A DNA stretch of 64,000 nucleotides from Natronorubrum texcoconense (GCF_900100335.1 NZ_FNFE01000001.1:620001-684000), one strand, 5' to 3'. Shown: positions 43,159 through 52,422, counted from the stretch's first letter. The notes: generated from the sequence alone by a model not told the origin. Translations and numbers: made by a program.

Positions 43159-44208
43159 ATGCGATGGCGACGCCGGTTGGCGATCGTGATGGTTGCTGGA
43201 CTACTCGTCCTCTCCGGCTGTGTCGGCGGGTTCGGCGTGAGTGACGACCCCGAAGACGCTGCCAGTGGCGACGACGCCGTCGACGGCGAACTCGAGATTC
43301 ACCACATCGACGTCGGACAGGCCGACGCAACGCTGCTCGTTACGCCGGCTGGCGAGACGATACTGATCGACACGGGTGACTGGCGACAGGACGGCCAGGG
43401 TGTGATCGACTATCTCGAGAGCGAAGATATCGATCGGGTCGACCACCTCGTCGCGACCCACGCCCACGCGGACCACATCGGCGGCCACGCGGCCGTCATC
43501 GAGCACTTCGAGGAGCACGGCGAGGGCGTCGGTGCAGCCTACGACTCGGGCGTCGCCCACACGAGCCAGACGTACGAGAGCTACCTCGACGCCGTCGAGG
43601 CGTACGAGATCCGGCTCTTCGAGGTCAGCGAAGGTTCGACGCTGCCCCTCGAAGATGGCGCCGTCGAGGCGACCGTGCGGAACCCGCCCGACGATGGTGG
43701 GGACGGACTCCATTTCAACAGCGTCGCGCTCAGCGTCGAGTTCGGCGAGTTCACGTACTTGACGACCGGTGACGCCGAGCGAAACGCCGAACAGCGGATG
43801 GTCGACGCACACGGCGACGACCTCGCGGCCGACGTCTATCAGGCCGGCCACCACGGCTCCTCGACCTCATCTACCGATCCGTTCCTCGACCGCGTCGATC
43901 CGGACATCGCAGTCGTCTCGAGCGCACTCGAGTCCCAGTACGGACACCCACACGACGAGGTGCTCGAGTCGTTCGCCGACCGCGATATCGTGACGTACTG
44001 GACGGCCGTCCACGGTGACATCGTCCTCACGACCGACGGGACCGACGCCTCGGTGACGGCCGAGCACGACGAACCGACGGATCCGGAGACGCTGCTCGAG
44101 CGAAAGCACGAACCGGAGTCCGACTCCGTATCGGCATCATTGCACCCGCCACAGCCATCGGCGGAGGCGGGAGTTGATACGCCGTCCGCACCTACTGGTA
44201 GCCTATGA
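43159..44208 (+). CDS. ComEC-like metallo-beta-lactamase lipoprotein
   Basis: This 349-residue protein has a lipobox (LLVLSGC, Cys21) after a basic N-terminus, so it is probably a lipoprotein. A ComEC C-terminal-type MBL domain follows, with T-H-A-H-A-D-H-I-G-G-H, DTGDW and GHHGSSTSSTDPFL. In bacteria ComEC uses such a domain for DNA uptake, but a free secreted MBL of this type may be a nuclease or phosphodiesterase. It overlaps the DUF3006-like gene by 4 bp (ATGA). Confidence 0.8.
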   Translation: MRWRRRLAIVMVAGLLVLSGCVGGFGVSDDPEDAASGDDAVDGELEIHHIDVGQADATLLVTPAGETILIDTGDWRQDGQGVIDYLESEDIDRVDHLVATHAHADHIGGHAAVIEHFEEHGEGVGAAYDSGVAHTSQTYESYLDAVEAYEIRLFEVSEGSTLPLEDGAVEATVRNPPDDGGDGLHFNSVALSVEFGEFTYLTTGDAERNAEQRMVDAHGDDLAADVYQAGHHGSSTSSTDPFLDRVDPDIAVVSSALESQYGHPHDEVLESFADRDIVTYWTAVHGDIVLTTDGTDASVTAEHDEPTDPETLLERKHEPESDSVSASLHPPQPSAEAGVDTPSAPTGSL

Positions 44209-44477
44209 CCGAGACCGACACTGCGGTCGTCGACCGAATCGTCGACGGGAAGACGGCCGTGCTCCTGCTCGAGGCGGGCGACACCGTCGTCGACGAGCGG
44301 ACGATGGCGGTCGAGTCGCTGCCCGAGGACGGCCAGCACGAAGGAGCCGTCTTCGACGTGGTACTCGAGGACGACGAACTCCGGGAGCTAACGTATCGGC
44401 CGTCGGTGGAACGGGAACGACGAGAGAGCGCACAGGAGCGATTCGACCGGCTCTCGGAGCGGCTTCCCGACGAATGA
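44205..44477 (+). CDS. DUF3006-like small protein
   Basis: This 90-residue protein begins MTETDTAVVDRIVDGKTAVLLLE and has a short beta-rich N-terminal half and a charged C-terminal helix. The pattern V-D-R-x-x-D-G-x-x-A-V-L-L is that of DUF3006 proteins, often next to ComEC-like MBL genes. It overlaps the MBL gene by 4 bp, so the two are coupled and may work together. Confidence 0.7.
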   Translation: MTETDTAVVDRIVDGKTAVLLLEAGDTVVDERTMAVESLPEDGQHEGAVFDVVLEDDELRELTYRPSVERERRESAQERFDRLSERLPDE

Positions 44478-44831
44478 GGTGAGCGCCCGCTCGCTGTGCT
44501 GTGGGTCACGTATGGAGAGAGGTGGAAGGAAGGTGGTGGGGTGGAAACCCCAACTGGTGGTTCGGGGTGCGTGGGATGACACGACGACGGATCGCCGTCA
44601 GTCGGAGGGACGGATGTCCGCCGTCGACTGGTACTTTCACGGACGATGCATTAGCCGTACTGCCAAATTATGTTGGCACTCCACTGTGGAAGAGTGTCAC
44701 GGCACACGTACTGGCTCGCGGAGGGCGGCGAACCTGCTGACGTGCCGGGTTCACCGACGAGCGAGAGAGCGAGCGCGAACCGCTCGGGTTCGATGGGCAG
44801 GTTCAAGACGTTGCTCGCGTCAGCCACAGGC
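44478..44831. other. 354-bp intergenic region upstream of the gamma carbonic anhydrase
   Basis: This region is purine-rich at first (aaggtggtggggtgg) and has a near-perfect dyad at 44661-44678. It has no convincing gene. The in-frame ATG at 44670 for the carbonic anhydrase gene is disfavoured because the added N-terminus is low-quality sequence. Confidence 0.4.
44661..44678. promoter_or_regulatory. TGCCAA-N6-TTGGCA dyad (candidate operator)
   Basis: Two 6-bp half-sites form a perfect inverted repeat around ATTATG. The AT-rich centre might also contain a TATA-like element for transcription of the carbonic anhydrase gene, whose ATG is at 44832. The binding protein is unknown. Confidence 0.4.
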
Positions 44832-45332
44832 ATGTTACGATCGTTCGACGGGATGGAACCACAGATCGCCGACTCGGCGTACGTCGACGAGGCCGCAGTC
44901 GTCATCGGGAACGTCGTCGTCGAAGCCGACGCGAGCGTCTGGCCGAACACGACGCTGCGGGGCGATCACGGCCGGATCGTCGTCGGCGAAGGCGCGAACG
45001 TCCAGGACAACGCCGTCCTCCACGAGGACGCCGAACTCGAGCCCTACTCGACGGTCGGTCACAGCGCGATCGTCCACGATGCGACCGTGGGCGAGCGCGC
45101 GCTGGTCGGCATGAACGCGGTCGTCCTCGACGGCTCACACGTCGGCGAGGGGGCGGTCGTCGCGGCCGGCAGCGTCGTCACCGAAGACACCGAGATCCCG
45201 CCGTCGACGCTCGTCGCCGGCGCGCCCGCCGAACCGAAGACCGAGATCGACGATCCGCGACTCGAGCGGACGGCCGATCGGTACGTGGAACTCTCGAGGA
45301 AGTACGCGGAGACGTCCGAACGCCTCGATTGA
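44832..45332 (+). CDS. gamma-class carbonic anhydrase/hexapeptide-repeat protein
   Basis: This 166-residue left-handed beta-helix protein has repeated hexapeptide turns and the metal ligands His64 (VLHEDAE), His77 and His82 (VGHSAIVHDAT). The 77/82 spacing of 5 matches the gamma-CA ligands. Such proteins interconvert CO2 and bicarbonate or act as acyltransferase-like proteins (PaaY). The start MLRSFDGMEPQIADSAYVDE is the standard family N-terminus. Confidence 0.82.
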   Translation: MLRSFDGMEPQIADSAYVDEAAVVIGNVVVEADASVWPNTTLRGDHGRIVVGEGANVQDNAVLHEDAELEPYSTVGHSAIVHDATVGERALVGMNAVVLDGSHVGEGAVVAAGSVVTEDTEIPPSTLVAGAPAEPKTEIDDPRLERTADRYVELSRKYAETSERLD

Positions 45333-45404
45333 CTCCCGACTCGCGGCCGATTCGATCCGCGAGCGATGAAAACCCTGATAGCACCACCGTCCCAACCAGT
45401 GTGT

Positions 45405-45869
45405 ATGAGTGACAGCCCGTGGACGGACCGGATCGTCGGCGCGCGAATGACCGTCGATCAGGAGTTCACCTCGCGGATCGTGGAGTCGCAGTTTTCCAGC
45501 CAGCAGTGGAGTCTGATCATGACCGCGACGGAGTTCGAGATCGAACACCCCGACGATCCCGACCGGGCACGTATCGTCGCCAACACCGAGAAGGTCGAGC
45601 AGATCATCCCCGAACTCGAGAACGTCGGCGCCGGGATGGGGATGGGCGGACAGCCACAGGGACGACAGGGCGGCTCCTCGAGCGGCGGGGTTCTCGGCTC
45701 GATCAAGGGTGCGCTCGGATTGGGTGGCGGCGACGGCGGCGACTCCCACGCCGAACAAGAGCGTGCAGCCGAACAACTCACGCAGGAGTACGCCGACGAG
45801 TTGCAGTCACATCTCGAGTCGAACGGCCGCTGGGACTCCGTTCGACAGGCTGCAGCGACGGAGGAGTAG
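45405..45869 (+). CDS. DUF5799-like haloarchaeal protein
   Basis: This 154-residue protein starts MSDSPWTDRIVGARMTVDQEF. Its first 80 residues form a likely alpha/beta domain, followed by a Gly/Gln-rich linker and a helical C-terminal tail. It resembles a conserved haloarchaeal family (DUF5799 by recollection). Function is unknown. It is followed by another small gene 126 bp downstream. Confidence 0.65.
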   Translation: MSDSPWTDRIVGARMTVDQEFTSRIVESQFSSQQWSLIMTATEFEIEHPDDPDRARIVANTEKVEQIIPELENVGAGMGMGGQPQGRQGGSSSGGVLGSIKGALGLGGGDGGDSHAEQERAAEQLTQEYADELQSHLESNGRWDSVRQAAATEE

Positions 45870-45995
45870 AAACGGAGCGACCGTTCGGCGGGGAGGCGTC
45901 GACGTGGGCTATCGTCACACAGCTTACGGACACCTCGATTCGACGCGCCGATGCAAGCCACAGCACCTTTACGGACGCCACGCCTCGGTAGCGGT

Positions 45996-46286
45996 ATGAC
46001 AGACGACATCGAGACGACGACGTTCGAGATCACCGCCGACGACGACAGCACCGACGACGTAACCATCCCGTCCGGACTCGTCGATCTCGTCGCCGAGGGC
46101 GACCAGTCCGACGCCGAAACGATCGGTGACATCACCCTCCTCTCCTTCGCCAGCCGCGCCCACCACATCGTCCACCACGGAGAGGGCGCGGACGAGGAAC
46201 TCGAGGCCCAGGAAGCTCGCATCATGGATCTGTTCGAGGAGCGATTCGGCGTGACCTACGGCGAAGCGACCGGCCACCAGCACTAA
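45996..46286 (+). CDS. small haloarchaeal protein (96 aa)
   Basis: This 96-residue protein is acidic (MTDDIETTTFEITADDDSTD). It has a central HHIVHHGEGADEE stretch with three His, and it ends in EATGHQH. It may be a small conserved haloarchaeal family. The His-rich part could bind metal. Function is unknown. Confidence 0.55.
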   Translation: MTDDIETTTFEITADDDSTDDVTIPSGLVDLVAEGDQSDAETIGDITLLSFASRAHHIVHHGEGADEELEAQEARIMDLFEERFGVTYGEATGHQH

Positions 46287-46407
46287 TCGCGGTTCGAACT
46301 GCGAGCGACGACTCAGACGAATACGTTTTCCGCGAAAGTCGATCGACCGATAGCGCGTCGTCCGCTTCAGGATTCGCTCGAGACGGGGTTGCCGTTGGTC
46401 GCGTCGG

Positions 46408-49400
46408 CTACGCCGCAGCCTCCGCCGGTTCCGCACCCGAATCGGGGGCCGATTCCTCTGGCTCCTCGGGAGTCTCAGGATCCTCGGGCTGCTGATCGGC
46501 CGGTTCGTCGTCCTCGTCGTCGTCCGTCTCAGGGACGCCCTCGTCGGGCTCGTCACCCGAATCGTCCGTCTCGTCCGCGTCCGTGGGCGGTTCCTCGGTC
46601 TGTGGTTCATCAGCGGGCGTCTCGTCCTCGAGCGGTCCGTCGGCCGGTGCCTCGTTCTCGAGCGGTTCCTCGGTTGGCGTCTCATCATCGAGCGATCCGT
46701 CGATTGGCGCTTCGTCGGCAGGCGCGTCAGCTGGGTCTTCTTCGACCGGGTCGTCAACAGGTTCGTCCGCTGATTCCGCCTCCGCTGGCTCGTCGGTCTC
46801 CTCGGTCGCTTCGTCCGCTGATTCCGCCTCCGCTGGCTCGTCGGTCTCCTCGGTCGCTTCGTCCTCGAGGCCGGTCTCGTCGGCCGCCTCGATCGTCACC
46901 GTCGTCTCGGCGGTTTCGTTCTCGCTCGAGACTGTAACCGTGTACTCGCCGGGCTCGAGATCGTCGGTTTCAGCCGTCAGCGTCGTCTCTTCGACGGCGC
47001 CGGGCTCGAGTGATACCTCCGTCGTATCGACGGTCTCGCCGTCGAGCGCCAGTTCGATCTCCTGGCTGTCTTCCGCCTCGCCGACGTTCTCGAGTTCGGC
47101 GCCGACCTCGAGCGTCTCGCCCTGCTCGACGGGGTCGTTCGTTTCCGTGATCGCGACCGAGAATTCGGCGTCCTCCGTGGGATCGATCTCGCCTGCGGTC
47201 TCCGTCGCGGCGGGTTCGACTGCGTCGTCCTCGTAGTCGTAGTTACTCATGTCGACCGCCCAGACGAGTCGCTCGTCGTCGGTCTCGGGCGTCCACTGGA
47301 CGGTGAACTCGTTCGTTCCGGGCGCGAGTTCGTCGACCGGCTCGTCCTCGGTCGTACCCTCGAGGAACTCGCTGCCGACGATCAGTTCGGCGTCGTTCGG
47401 GTTCTCGTAGCCGAAGGTGACGTCAATTCCGTCGTCGGTCGGCTCCGTCTCCTCGACGGTGAGGTCGGGCAAGTCAGGTCGGACCTCCTCGATGCACTCG
47501 CTCGCGTCGGGGTTCGGATGATCGATCGACCCCGGGATCGCATCGGGTGAGGCAAAGCCGGTGATCGCGGTTCCGAAGTTACCTTCGGGGACCGTCACGG
47601 TCGCGCCGTCGGCCGTCTCCTCGACGGCGAACTCCTCGCCGGTCTCGTAGGTGATCGTTCCCTCGAACGGCGCCTCGACGTCCTCGCCGACCGTGATCGC
47701 GTACTCGCCCATCGTGTTCCCGAAGCCGCCAGATTCGTAGAACCCGGTGGCGACGATGATCGTGTCGCCGTCCTCGAACGAGCCCGTCACTTCGGCCTGG
47801 GAGCAGTCGACGAACGTCGCCTCGAACGTCTCCCCGTCGTCGACCGTGTACTCGATCGTCTCGCTCGCGAGGACGCCGTCCGCGTCGGCATCGGCCCCGT
47901 CGCCGTCGACGTCAGTTTCCGTCTCCGTCGTCTCCGCGGCCGATTCGACCGCAACCTCGAGCGTCGCGTTCTCCTCGAGCGGCGGCTCGAGATCGAGCGA
48001 CTCGAGTTCGACGATCTCGTTGCCCTCGACGGTCTCGCTCGCCGCGCGCTGCTCGCCGTCCGCGTCGGTGACGGTGAGTTGGTAGTCCACGTCGGCGCTC
48101 GCCTCCTCGACGGTCAGCGTCTCGCCGTCACCCGTCTGGTCGCTCACGTTGAGCGTCGCCTCCGGCTCCGGGGCCGGCGGTTCGTCCGCGAGCGTGTACT
48201 CGATCGATTCCGTCGCGAGTTCCGCGTCGCCATCGCCGACGACGCTCACGTCGACAGTCGTGGACGCCTCGATCGGCGGCTCGAGGGTCAGTTCGAGCTC
48301 CGTCTGCGTCTCGTTCGCCTCGAACTGCTCGCTCTCGACCTGTTCGCCGTCGTATGCCGCAGCGACGGTGAAGTCGGTATCCGCGCTCGCTTCGTCCACG
48401 ATGAGCGTTTCGCCGTCACCCTCCTGATCGCTGACCGCGAGAGTCGCTTCGGGATCAACTGGGTCGTCGGGCTCGCCCGGATCGTCGGGAGCGTCGACCG
48501 TCACGAGCGCCGTATCGAGCACCGGTGCGCCGCCCTCGGTGACGTACGGCTCGTCCTCTTCGCCGTCCGAGGCTGCGTACTGGAACGACTCGTCGTCGGT
48601 CGTCTCGTGGTGGGCTACCGCGACGAGGGGCTGCTCCCCATCGATCGGTTCCTCGAGGTCGATCTCGACGTCGGTGTGCTCACCGCTCTCGAGGTAGCTC
48701 GAGACCCCGACCACGCCGTTCGGATCGGCCGCGGTGTCGCCGGCGTAGATCGCCACGAACCCGCCCTCGGAGAGTTCGACGCTGTCGACGCTGACGCGCT
48801 CGCCGTCGCTGTCCTGGTCACTGAACGCGATCGACGCCTCGCCCTCGAGTTCGTCGACCGTCTCGATCTGCTGCTCGATCTCGATCTCGACGTACTGACT
48901 GATCTCGGTCGGGTCGTCGATCCCCTCCTGAACCGCGTACGCCGTCGCATCACTTGCGGTCTCTTGGATCAGAATCTGCAACTGCGTGATGCTGATCTGC
49001 TGGTACTGTATCACCTGTGCCGTCTGCTGGCAGGCGGCGCTAGCCGCGAACTGGATCTGCTGGACCGTTGCCTCCTGATGTTGCATCAACACGCCGCTCG
49101 CGCTCCCGCTCGCGAGGACCTGAACCTGCGTGACGTCGACGATCTGCGTCTGGATTACGGCACCCTCGCCGGCACCGAACGCGGCAGCCTGAACCTGTTC
49201 GACCTCGACGACCTGCTGTTGGATCGCGCCCTCGATCGCGCCTTCGGCCGCACCGACGGCGGCGTACTGGATTTGCGTGATCGAGATCTCCTGTTGCTGG
49301 ACGAGCACGCCGCCGGCGGCACCGTCAGCCGCGGCCTGGATCTGCTCGACGGACGCCTCCTGACTCTGAGCGATCGCTCCCGTCGCCGCACCGACGGAGG

Positions 49401-50565
49401 CCTCCTGGATCTGCGTGATCGAGATGCGCTGGACCTGCTCGACGGTGATCGTCTGGACCTGTTTCAGCGCTCCCGCGCTCGCTCCGCGCGCCGCGGACTG
49501 GGTCTGCTCGACGGTGACCTCCTGTTGCTGGACGAGCGCTCCCTTCGCGCCGCCCGTCGCGGCCTTCTGGATCTGTTTGATGTCGACGCGCTGGTATTGC
49601 TCGACGTCGACGTCTTGGGTCTGCTCGAGTGCCTCCTGGGTCGATCCCTCGAGCGCGCCGGCCGACGCGCCCGCCGCGGCGTGCTGGACGTGCTCGAGCG
49701 TCACCTGCTGGCGCTGGTCGACGGTTATCTGCTGGTACTGCTCGAGGGCACCGTAGGCCGCACCCTGTGCGGCCTCCTGGATCTTCGGCGTCTCGTCGAT
49801 CCCCTGTGCGCCGGCCTCGAACGCGGCGCCGGCCGCAGCGCCTTGCGCTGCGACCTGAATCTGCTCGACCTCGACGCGCTGTTCCTGGGCGAGCGCACCG
49901 TGGGTCGCACCCCACGTCGCGGCTTGCATCTGGCTCGCTTCGACCGTCTGGTACTGAGCGAGCGCCCCGTCGGTCGCGCCGCCCACGGCGTACTGAATCT
50001 GCTCGGCCTCGACCTGCTGTGACTGCATCAGCGAGCCGTGGACCGCACCTTTCGTCGCCTCCTGAATCTGCTCGACCTCGGCTTCCTGGTGCTGCGTGAC
50101 TGACTCGCTAGCCCCGTCGATCGCCGTCGCTCGCTGCTCCTGGGTCACGTTGACGCCCTGGGACTGGGCCAGTTCGATCCCCTCGTCGATGCCGGCTTCG
50201 ACGCCGTCTGCTTGTGCTTGGGCGAGCGTCACCTGCGCATCCGCCTCGCCGACGGCAGCGTCCGACTCACCGTCCGGATTCTCCCCGTCCGCGCTGGCGG
50301 TGTCCGCGGTCGCCGTCGTCGGCTCCATCGCGACCAACTCGAGTGACTCGCTCGCGTCCGCGTCGTCGACGTCCGATCCACCGTTCGCCTCGGCCTCGTC
50401 ACCGGTGTCGATCTCGGTCGTTTCGCCGTCCGAATCGCCGGGGCCCTCCTGTCCGGCGTCGAACGGAGCGATAGTGCCCCCGAGCAGCGGCAACGCCATC
50501 ACACTGGTTATCATCAGGAACGCGACGAGCAGCGTCGCGGCGACCGCAGCACGTCCCTTGTTCAT
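46408..50565 (-). CDS. giant secreted protein with 23-residue Gln/Gly/Ala repeats, DUF7282-like and CARDB-like domains
   Basis: This 1385-residue protein starts MNKGRAAVAATLLVAFLMITS, a Sec-type signal or N-terminal anchor. Residues about 160-535 contain at least 15 copies of a strict 23-residue unit, roughly V-x-V-E-Q-I-Q-x-A-A-x-G-A-A-x-G-A-L-x-Q-x-Q. The Q-x-Q pairs fall at 166, 189, 212, 235, 354, 377, 408, 431, 457, 480 and 503, mostly 23 apart. Three DUF7282-like modules follow (SDQ-x-GDGE motifs near 580-840), then a beta-rich middle, a CARDB-like domain (SVAITETNDPVEQGE) and an Asp/Glu/Pro-rich tail. No PGF-CTERM or C-terminal TM is seen. It is probably a cell-surface or secreted adhesin-like polymer, and the function is unknown. 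Confidence 0.82.
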   Translation of the reverse strand: MNKGRAAVAATLLVAFLMITSVMALPLLGGTIAPFDAGQEGPGDSDGETTEIDTGDEAEANGGSDVDDADASESLELVAMEPTTATADTASADGENPDGESDAAVGEADAQVTLAQAQADGVEAGIDEGIELAQSQGVNVTQEQRATAIDGASESVTQHQEAEVEQIQEATKGAVHGSLMQSQQVEAEQIQYAVGGATDGALAQYQTVEASQMQAATWGATHGALAQEQRVEVEQIQVAAQGAAAGAAFEAGAQGIDETPKIQEAAQGAAYGALEQYQQITVDQRQQVTLEHVQHAAAGASAGALEGSTQEALEQTQDVDVEQYQRVDIKQIQKAATGGAKGALVQQQEVTVEQTQSAARGASAGALKQVQTITVEQVQRISITQIQEASVGAATGAIAQSQEASVEQIQAAADGAAGGVLVQQQEISITQIQYAAVGAAEGAIEGAIQQQVVEVEQVQAAAFGAGEGAVIQTQIVDVTQVQVLASGSASGVLMQHQEATVQQIQFAASAACQQTAQVIQYQQISITQLQILIQETASDATAYAVQEGIDDPTEISQYVEIEIEQQIETVDELEGEASIAFSDQDSDGERVSVDSVELSEGGFVAIYAGDTAADPNGVVGVSSYLESGEHTDVEIDLEEPIDGEQPLVAVAHHETTDDESFQYAASDGEEDEPYVTEGGAPVLDTALVTVDAPDDPGEPDDPVDPEATLAVSDQEGDGETLIVDEASADTDFTVAAAYDGEQVESEQFEANETQTELELTLEPPIEASTTVDVSVVGDGDAELATESIEYTLADEPPAPEPEATLNVSDQTGDGETLTVEEASADVDYQLTVTDADGEQRAASETVEGNEIVELESLDLEPPLEENATLEVAVESAAETTETETDVDGDGADADADGVLASETIEYTVDDGETFEATFVDCSQAEVTGSFEDGDTIIVATGFYESGGFGNTMGEYAITVGEDVEAPFEGTITYETGEEFAVEETADGATVTVPEGNFGTAITGFASPDAIPGSIDHPNPDASECIEEVRPDLPDLTVEETEPTDDGIDVTFGYENPNDAELIVGSEFLEGTTEDEPVDELAPGTNEFTVQWTPETDDERLVWAVDMSNYDYEDDAVEPAATETAGEIDPTEDAEFSVAITETNDPVEQGETLEVGAELENVGEAEDSQEIELALDGETVDTTEVSLEPGAVEETTLTAETDDLEPGEYTVTVSSENETAETTVTIEAADETGLEDEATEETDEPAEAESADEATEETDEPAEAESADEPVDDPVEEDPADAPADEAPIDGSLDDETPTEEPLENEAPADGPLEDETPADEPQTEEPPTDADETDDSGDEPDEGVPETDDDEDDEPADQQPEDPETPEEPEESAPDSGAEPAEAAA
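46762..46857. repeat. 48-bp perfect tandem duplication in the giant gene
   Basis: The units 46762-46809 and 46810-46857 are identical. They encode 16 residues each of the acidic EETDEPAEAESADEA-type tail. An intact duplication suggests recent slippage in a low-complexity segment. Confidence 0.75.
48961..50090 (-). repeat. 23-codon protein-level repeat block
   Basis: This is the coding region of the 15 or more 23-residue units. DNA identity between units is low, but the protein period is strict. Eight-residue inserts (Q286 to Q294, Q325 to Q333 and Q379 to Q387) double the strand-like part in some units. Confidence 0.75.
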
Positions 50566-51080
50566 GTCTCGACTCCCCGCTCGGTGGCCGTCGCGGACCG
50601 CTGCCGCAGGTCGTGATTTCCGCACCGTCGGCTCTCTCCGTCGTCTCCTCGACCGTTACCGCTGACGGCGACAGTCGATCGATGACCGTCTCCCCACCCA
50701 CAGGTCGGCTGCCGGTCGCGGCTCTTCCCCTGACGCCCACTATCGAATGTCATACTCACAGATCGCATCAGTTCTCAGTCATCGGGCCGAACGAGCGCTT
50801 AAGCTACGCCGGTCGTTTCAGTTAGTACCGAGAGACAATCGACCATTACGGTCCTCGAGACCGCCGAACTCGCGGGGGCGATCGAGTGGCTGGACTGCGA
50901 TGGTTCGCTCGCGATTGGTACCGGCTGGCGGACTCGAGAGTACGGGCCCGTGACAGGAACGCTCCGTTTTGTGCCGTTCTCACGCTACCGGCATCGCTAC
51001 CAGACGGTCGATATGACGGCGAACTGTCGGACACCTCGGAAACCGAAGTGTTGAACTGGGTTTACGAGAGAGTCGGTGCC
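50566..51080. other. 515-bp divergent region upstream of the giant gene and bioY
   Basis: The gap is GC-rich and has no convincing gene. ctta-type AT-rich spots near 50799 could be promoter elements for the minus-strand gene. A gttgaactgggttta segment lies just ahead of bioY (51047-51062), in a position where a biotin-responsive operator could occur, but I cannot assign one. A longer in-frame bioY start is unlikely. Confidence 0.35.
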
Positions 51081-51668
51081 ATGGAAACGGAAGGGAGCTC
51101 GGTGGAGCTCGTAGATGGGGACGTCGTCCGGCAGTTCGCCCGGGCAGCGGTGCTCGCGGCGCTACTCGGGGCAGTAGCGCCCGTGGCAATACCGCTCCCG
51201 CTATCGCCGGCACCGCTCACGTTGCAGGTACTGTTCGTCTTTCTCGCCGGTCTCGTGTTGGGGCCCGTCTGGGGATCGGTGTCGATGCTGCTCTATCTCA
51301 CCGCCGGGGCGATCGGCATTCCGGTCTTCGCGGGGTGGGAAGCCGGTCTCGGAACGCTGTTCGGCCCGACGGGCGGCTACCTCTGGTCGTACCCCGTCGC
51401 CGCGGCGCTGATCGGGGCCGTCGTTCACCGCGGAACCGATCTCCGCGATCCGGCCGCAGTCCCTCTGCCGATCGTCGTCGTGGCCCTCGTGATGGGGACG
51501 ATCGTCATCTACGGCATGGGGACGGGCTACGCCGCTTGGCTGCTCGAACTCGAGGCCTGGGAGGCGATCGCCGGCTTCGCGCTCCCGTTTATCCCCGGCG
51601 AACTGCTCAAGATGGCCGCCGCGATCGCCATCGTCCAGAGCGGCCGAATCGAGCCGATTCAGTCGTGA
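51081..51668 (+). CDS. bioY: biotin ECF transporter S component BioY
   Basis: This 195-residue membrane protein has about six TM segments and the BioY pattern, including the GWEAGLGTLFGPTGGYLWSY loop. BioY binds biotin and works with EcfA/EcfT (BioM/BioN) to import it. The ATG at 51081 gives a normal BioY length. The gene is first in an operon: ecfA starts 14 bp after its stop. Confidence 0.9.
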   Translation: METEGSSVELVDGDVVRQFARAAVLAALLGAVAPVAIPLPLSPAPLTLQVLFVFLAGLVLGPVWGSVSMLLYLTAGAIGIPVFAGWEAGLGTLFGPTGGYLWSYPVAAALIGAVVHRGTDLRDPAAVPLPIVVVALVMGTIVIYGMGTGYAAWLLELEAWEAIAGFALPFIPGELLKMAAAIAIVQSGRIEPIQS

Positions 51669-51681
51669 TCGAGGGGACGAA

Positions 51682-52386
51682 ATGATCGACTTTCGCTCCG
51701 TCTCGTACGCCTTCGACGACGTCTCCGTCCTCGAGGACGTTTCGCTCTCGATCGCGGACGGGGAGTTCGTCGTCCTCGCGGGTGCCAACGGCAGCGGGAA
51801 GACGACGCTGTTGCGCCACTGCAACGGGCTCCTGACCCCGGACTCGGGCACCGTTCTCGTCAACGAAACGCCCGTTTCGGACGATCTCATCGCCGCGCGC
51901 TCGAGCGTCGGCATGGTGTTCCAGCACCCGCGCGACCAGTTCGTCGCCGCGACGATCGGCGCCGACGTCGCCTTCGGTCCCGAGAACCTCGGCCTCGAGC
52001 GCGAAGAGATCGATCGACGGGTCGGCGCCTCTCTCGAGGCGGTCAACCTGGCCGGTCGCGAAGACGAGCGCATCGACCAGCTTTCGGGCGGCGAACAGTC
52101 CCGCGTGGCTATCGCCGGCGCGCTCGCGATGGAGCCCACCCACCTCGTTCTCGACGAACCGTTCACCGGACTCGACGATCCGGCGCGACGGTCCGTCCTC
52201 TCGCGCCTCGAGGCCCTCGTCGCCGACGGCACCGGCATCCTCCTCGCGACCCACGACCTGCGGGACGTCGTCGGTCTGGCCGACCGCATCGTCGCCATGC
52301 GCGACGGTCGCGTCGTCGTCGACGATTCGCCCGAGGACGCGCTCGAGGACCTCGCGGGACTCGAGGTTCGCGTGCCGGACACCTGA
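51682..52386 (+). CDS. bioM: ECF transporter ATPase (BioM/EcfA)
   Basis: This 234-residue ABC ATPase has Walker A GANGSGKT, signature LSGGEQSR and Walker B LVLDEP followed by a THDLRDV switch-His. Its position between BioY and an EcfT-like gene identifies it as the energising subunit for biotin uptake. It may also energise other S components. Confidence 0.9.
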   Translation: MIDFRSVSYAFDDVSVLEDVSLSIADGEFVVLAGANGSGKTTLLRHCNGLLTPDSGTVLVNETPVSDDLIAARSSVGMVFQHPRDQFVAATIGADVAFGPENLGLEREEIDRRVGASLEAVNLAGREDERIDQLSGGEQSRVAIAGALAMEPTHLVLDEPFTGLDDPARRSVLSRLEALVADGTGILLATHDLRDVVGLADRIVAMRDGRVVVDDSPEDALEDLAGLEVRVPDT

Positions 52387-52422
52387 TCGAACGTATCCTC
52401 GACAGCGCTCACGCACCCAACG

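Noticed and set aside
44670-44831. Longer start for the gamma carbonic anhydrase
   Set aside because: The added N-terminus has random-looking composition, and the standard family start at 44832 fits the fold.
50613-50953. Short ORFs in the gap before bioY
   Set aside because: They have poor composition, no TATA spacing and no recognised similarity, so they are probably chance ORFs.
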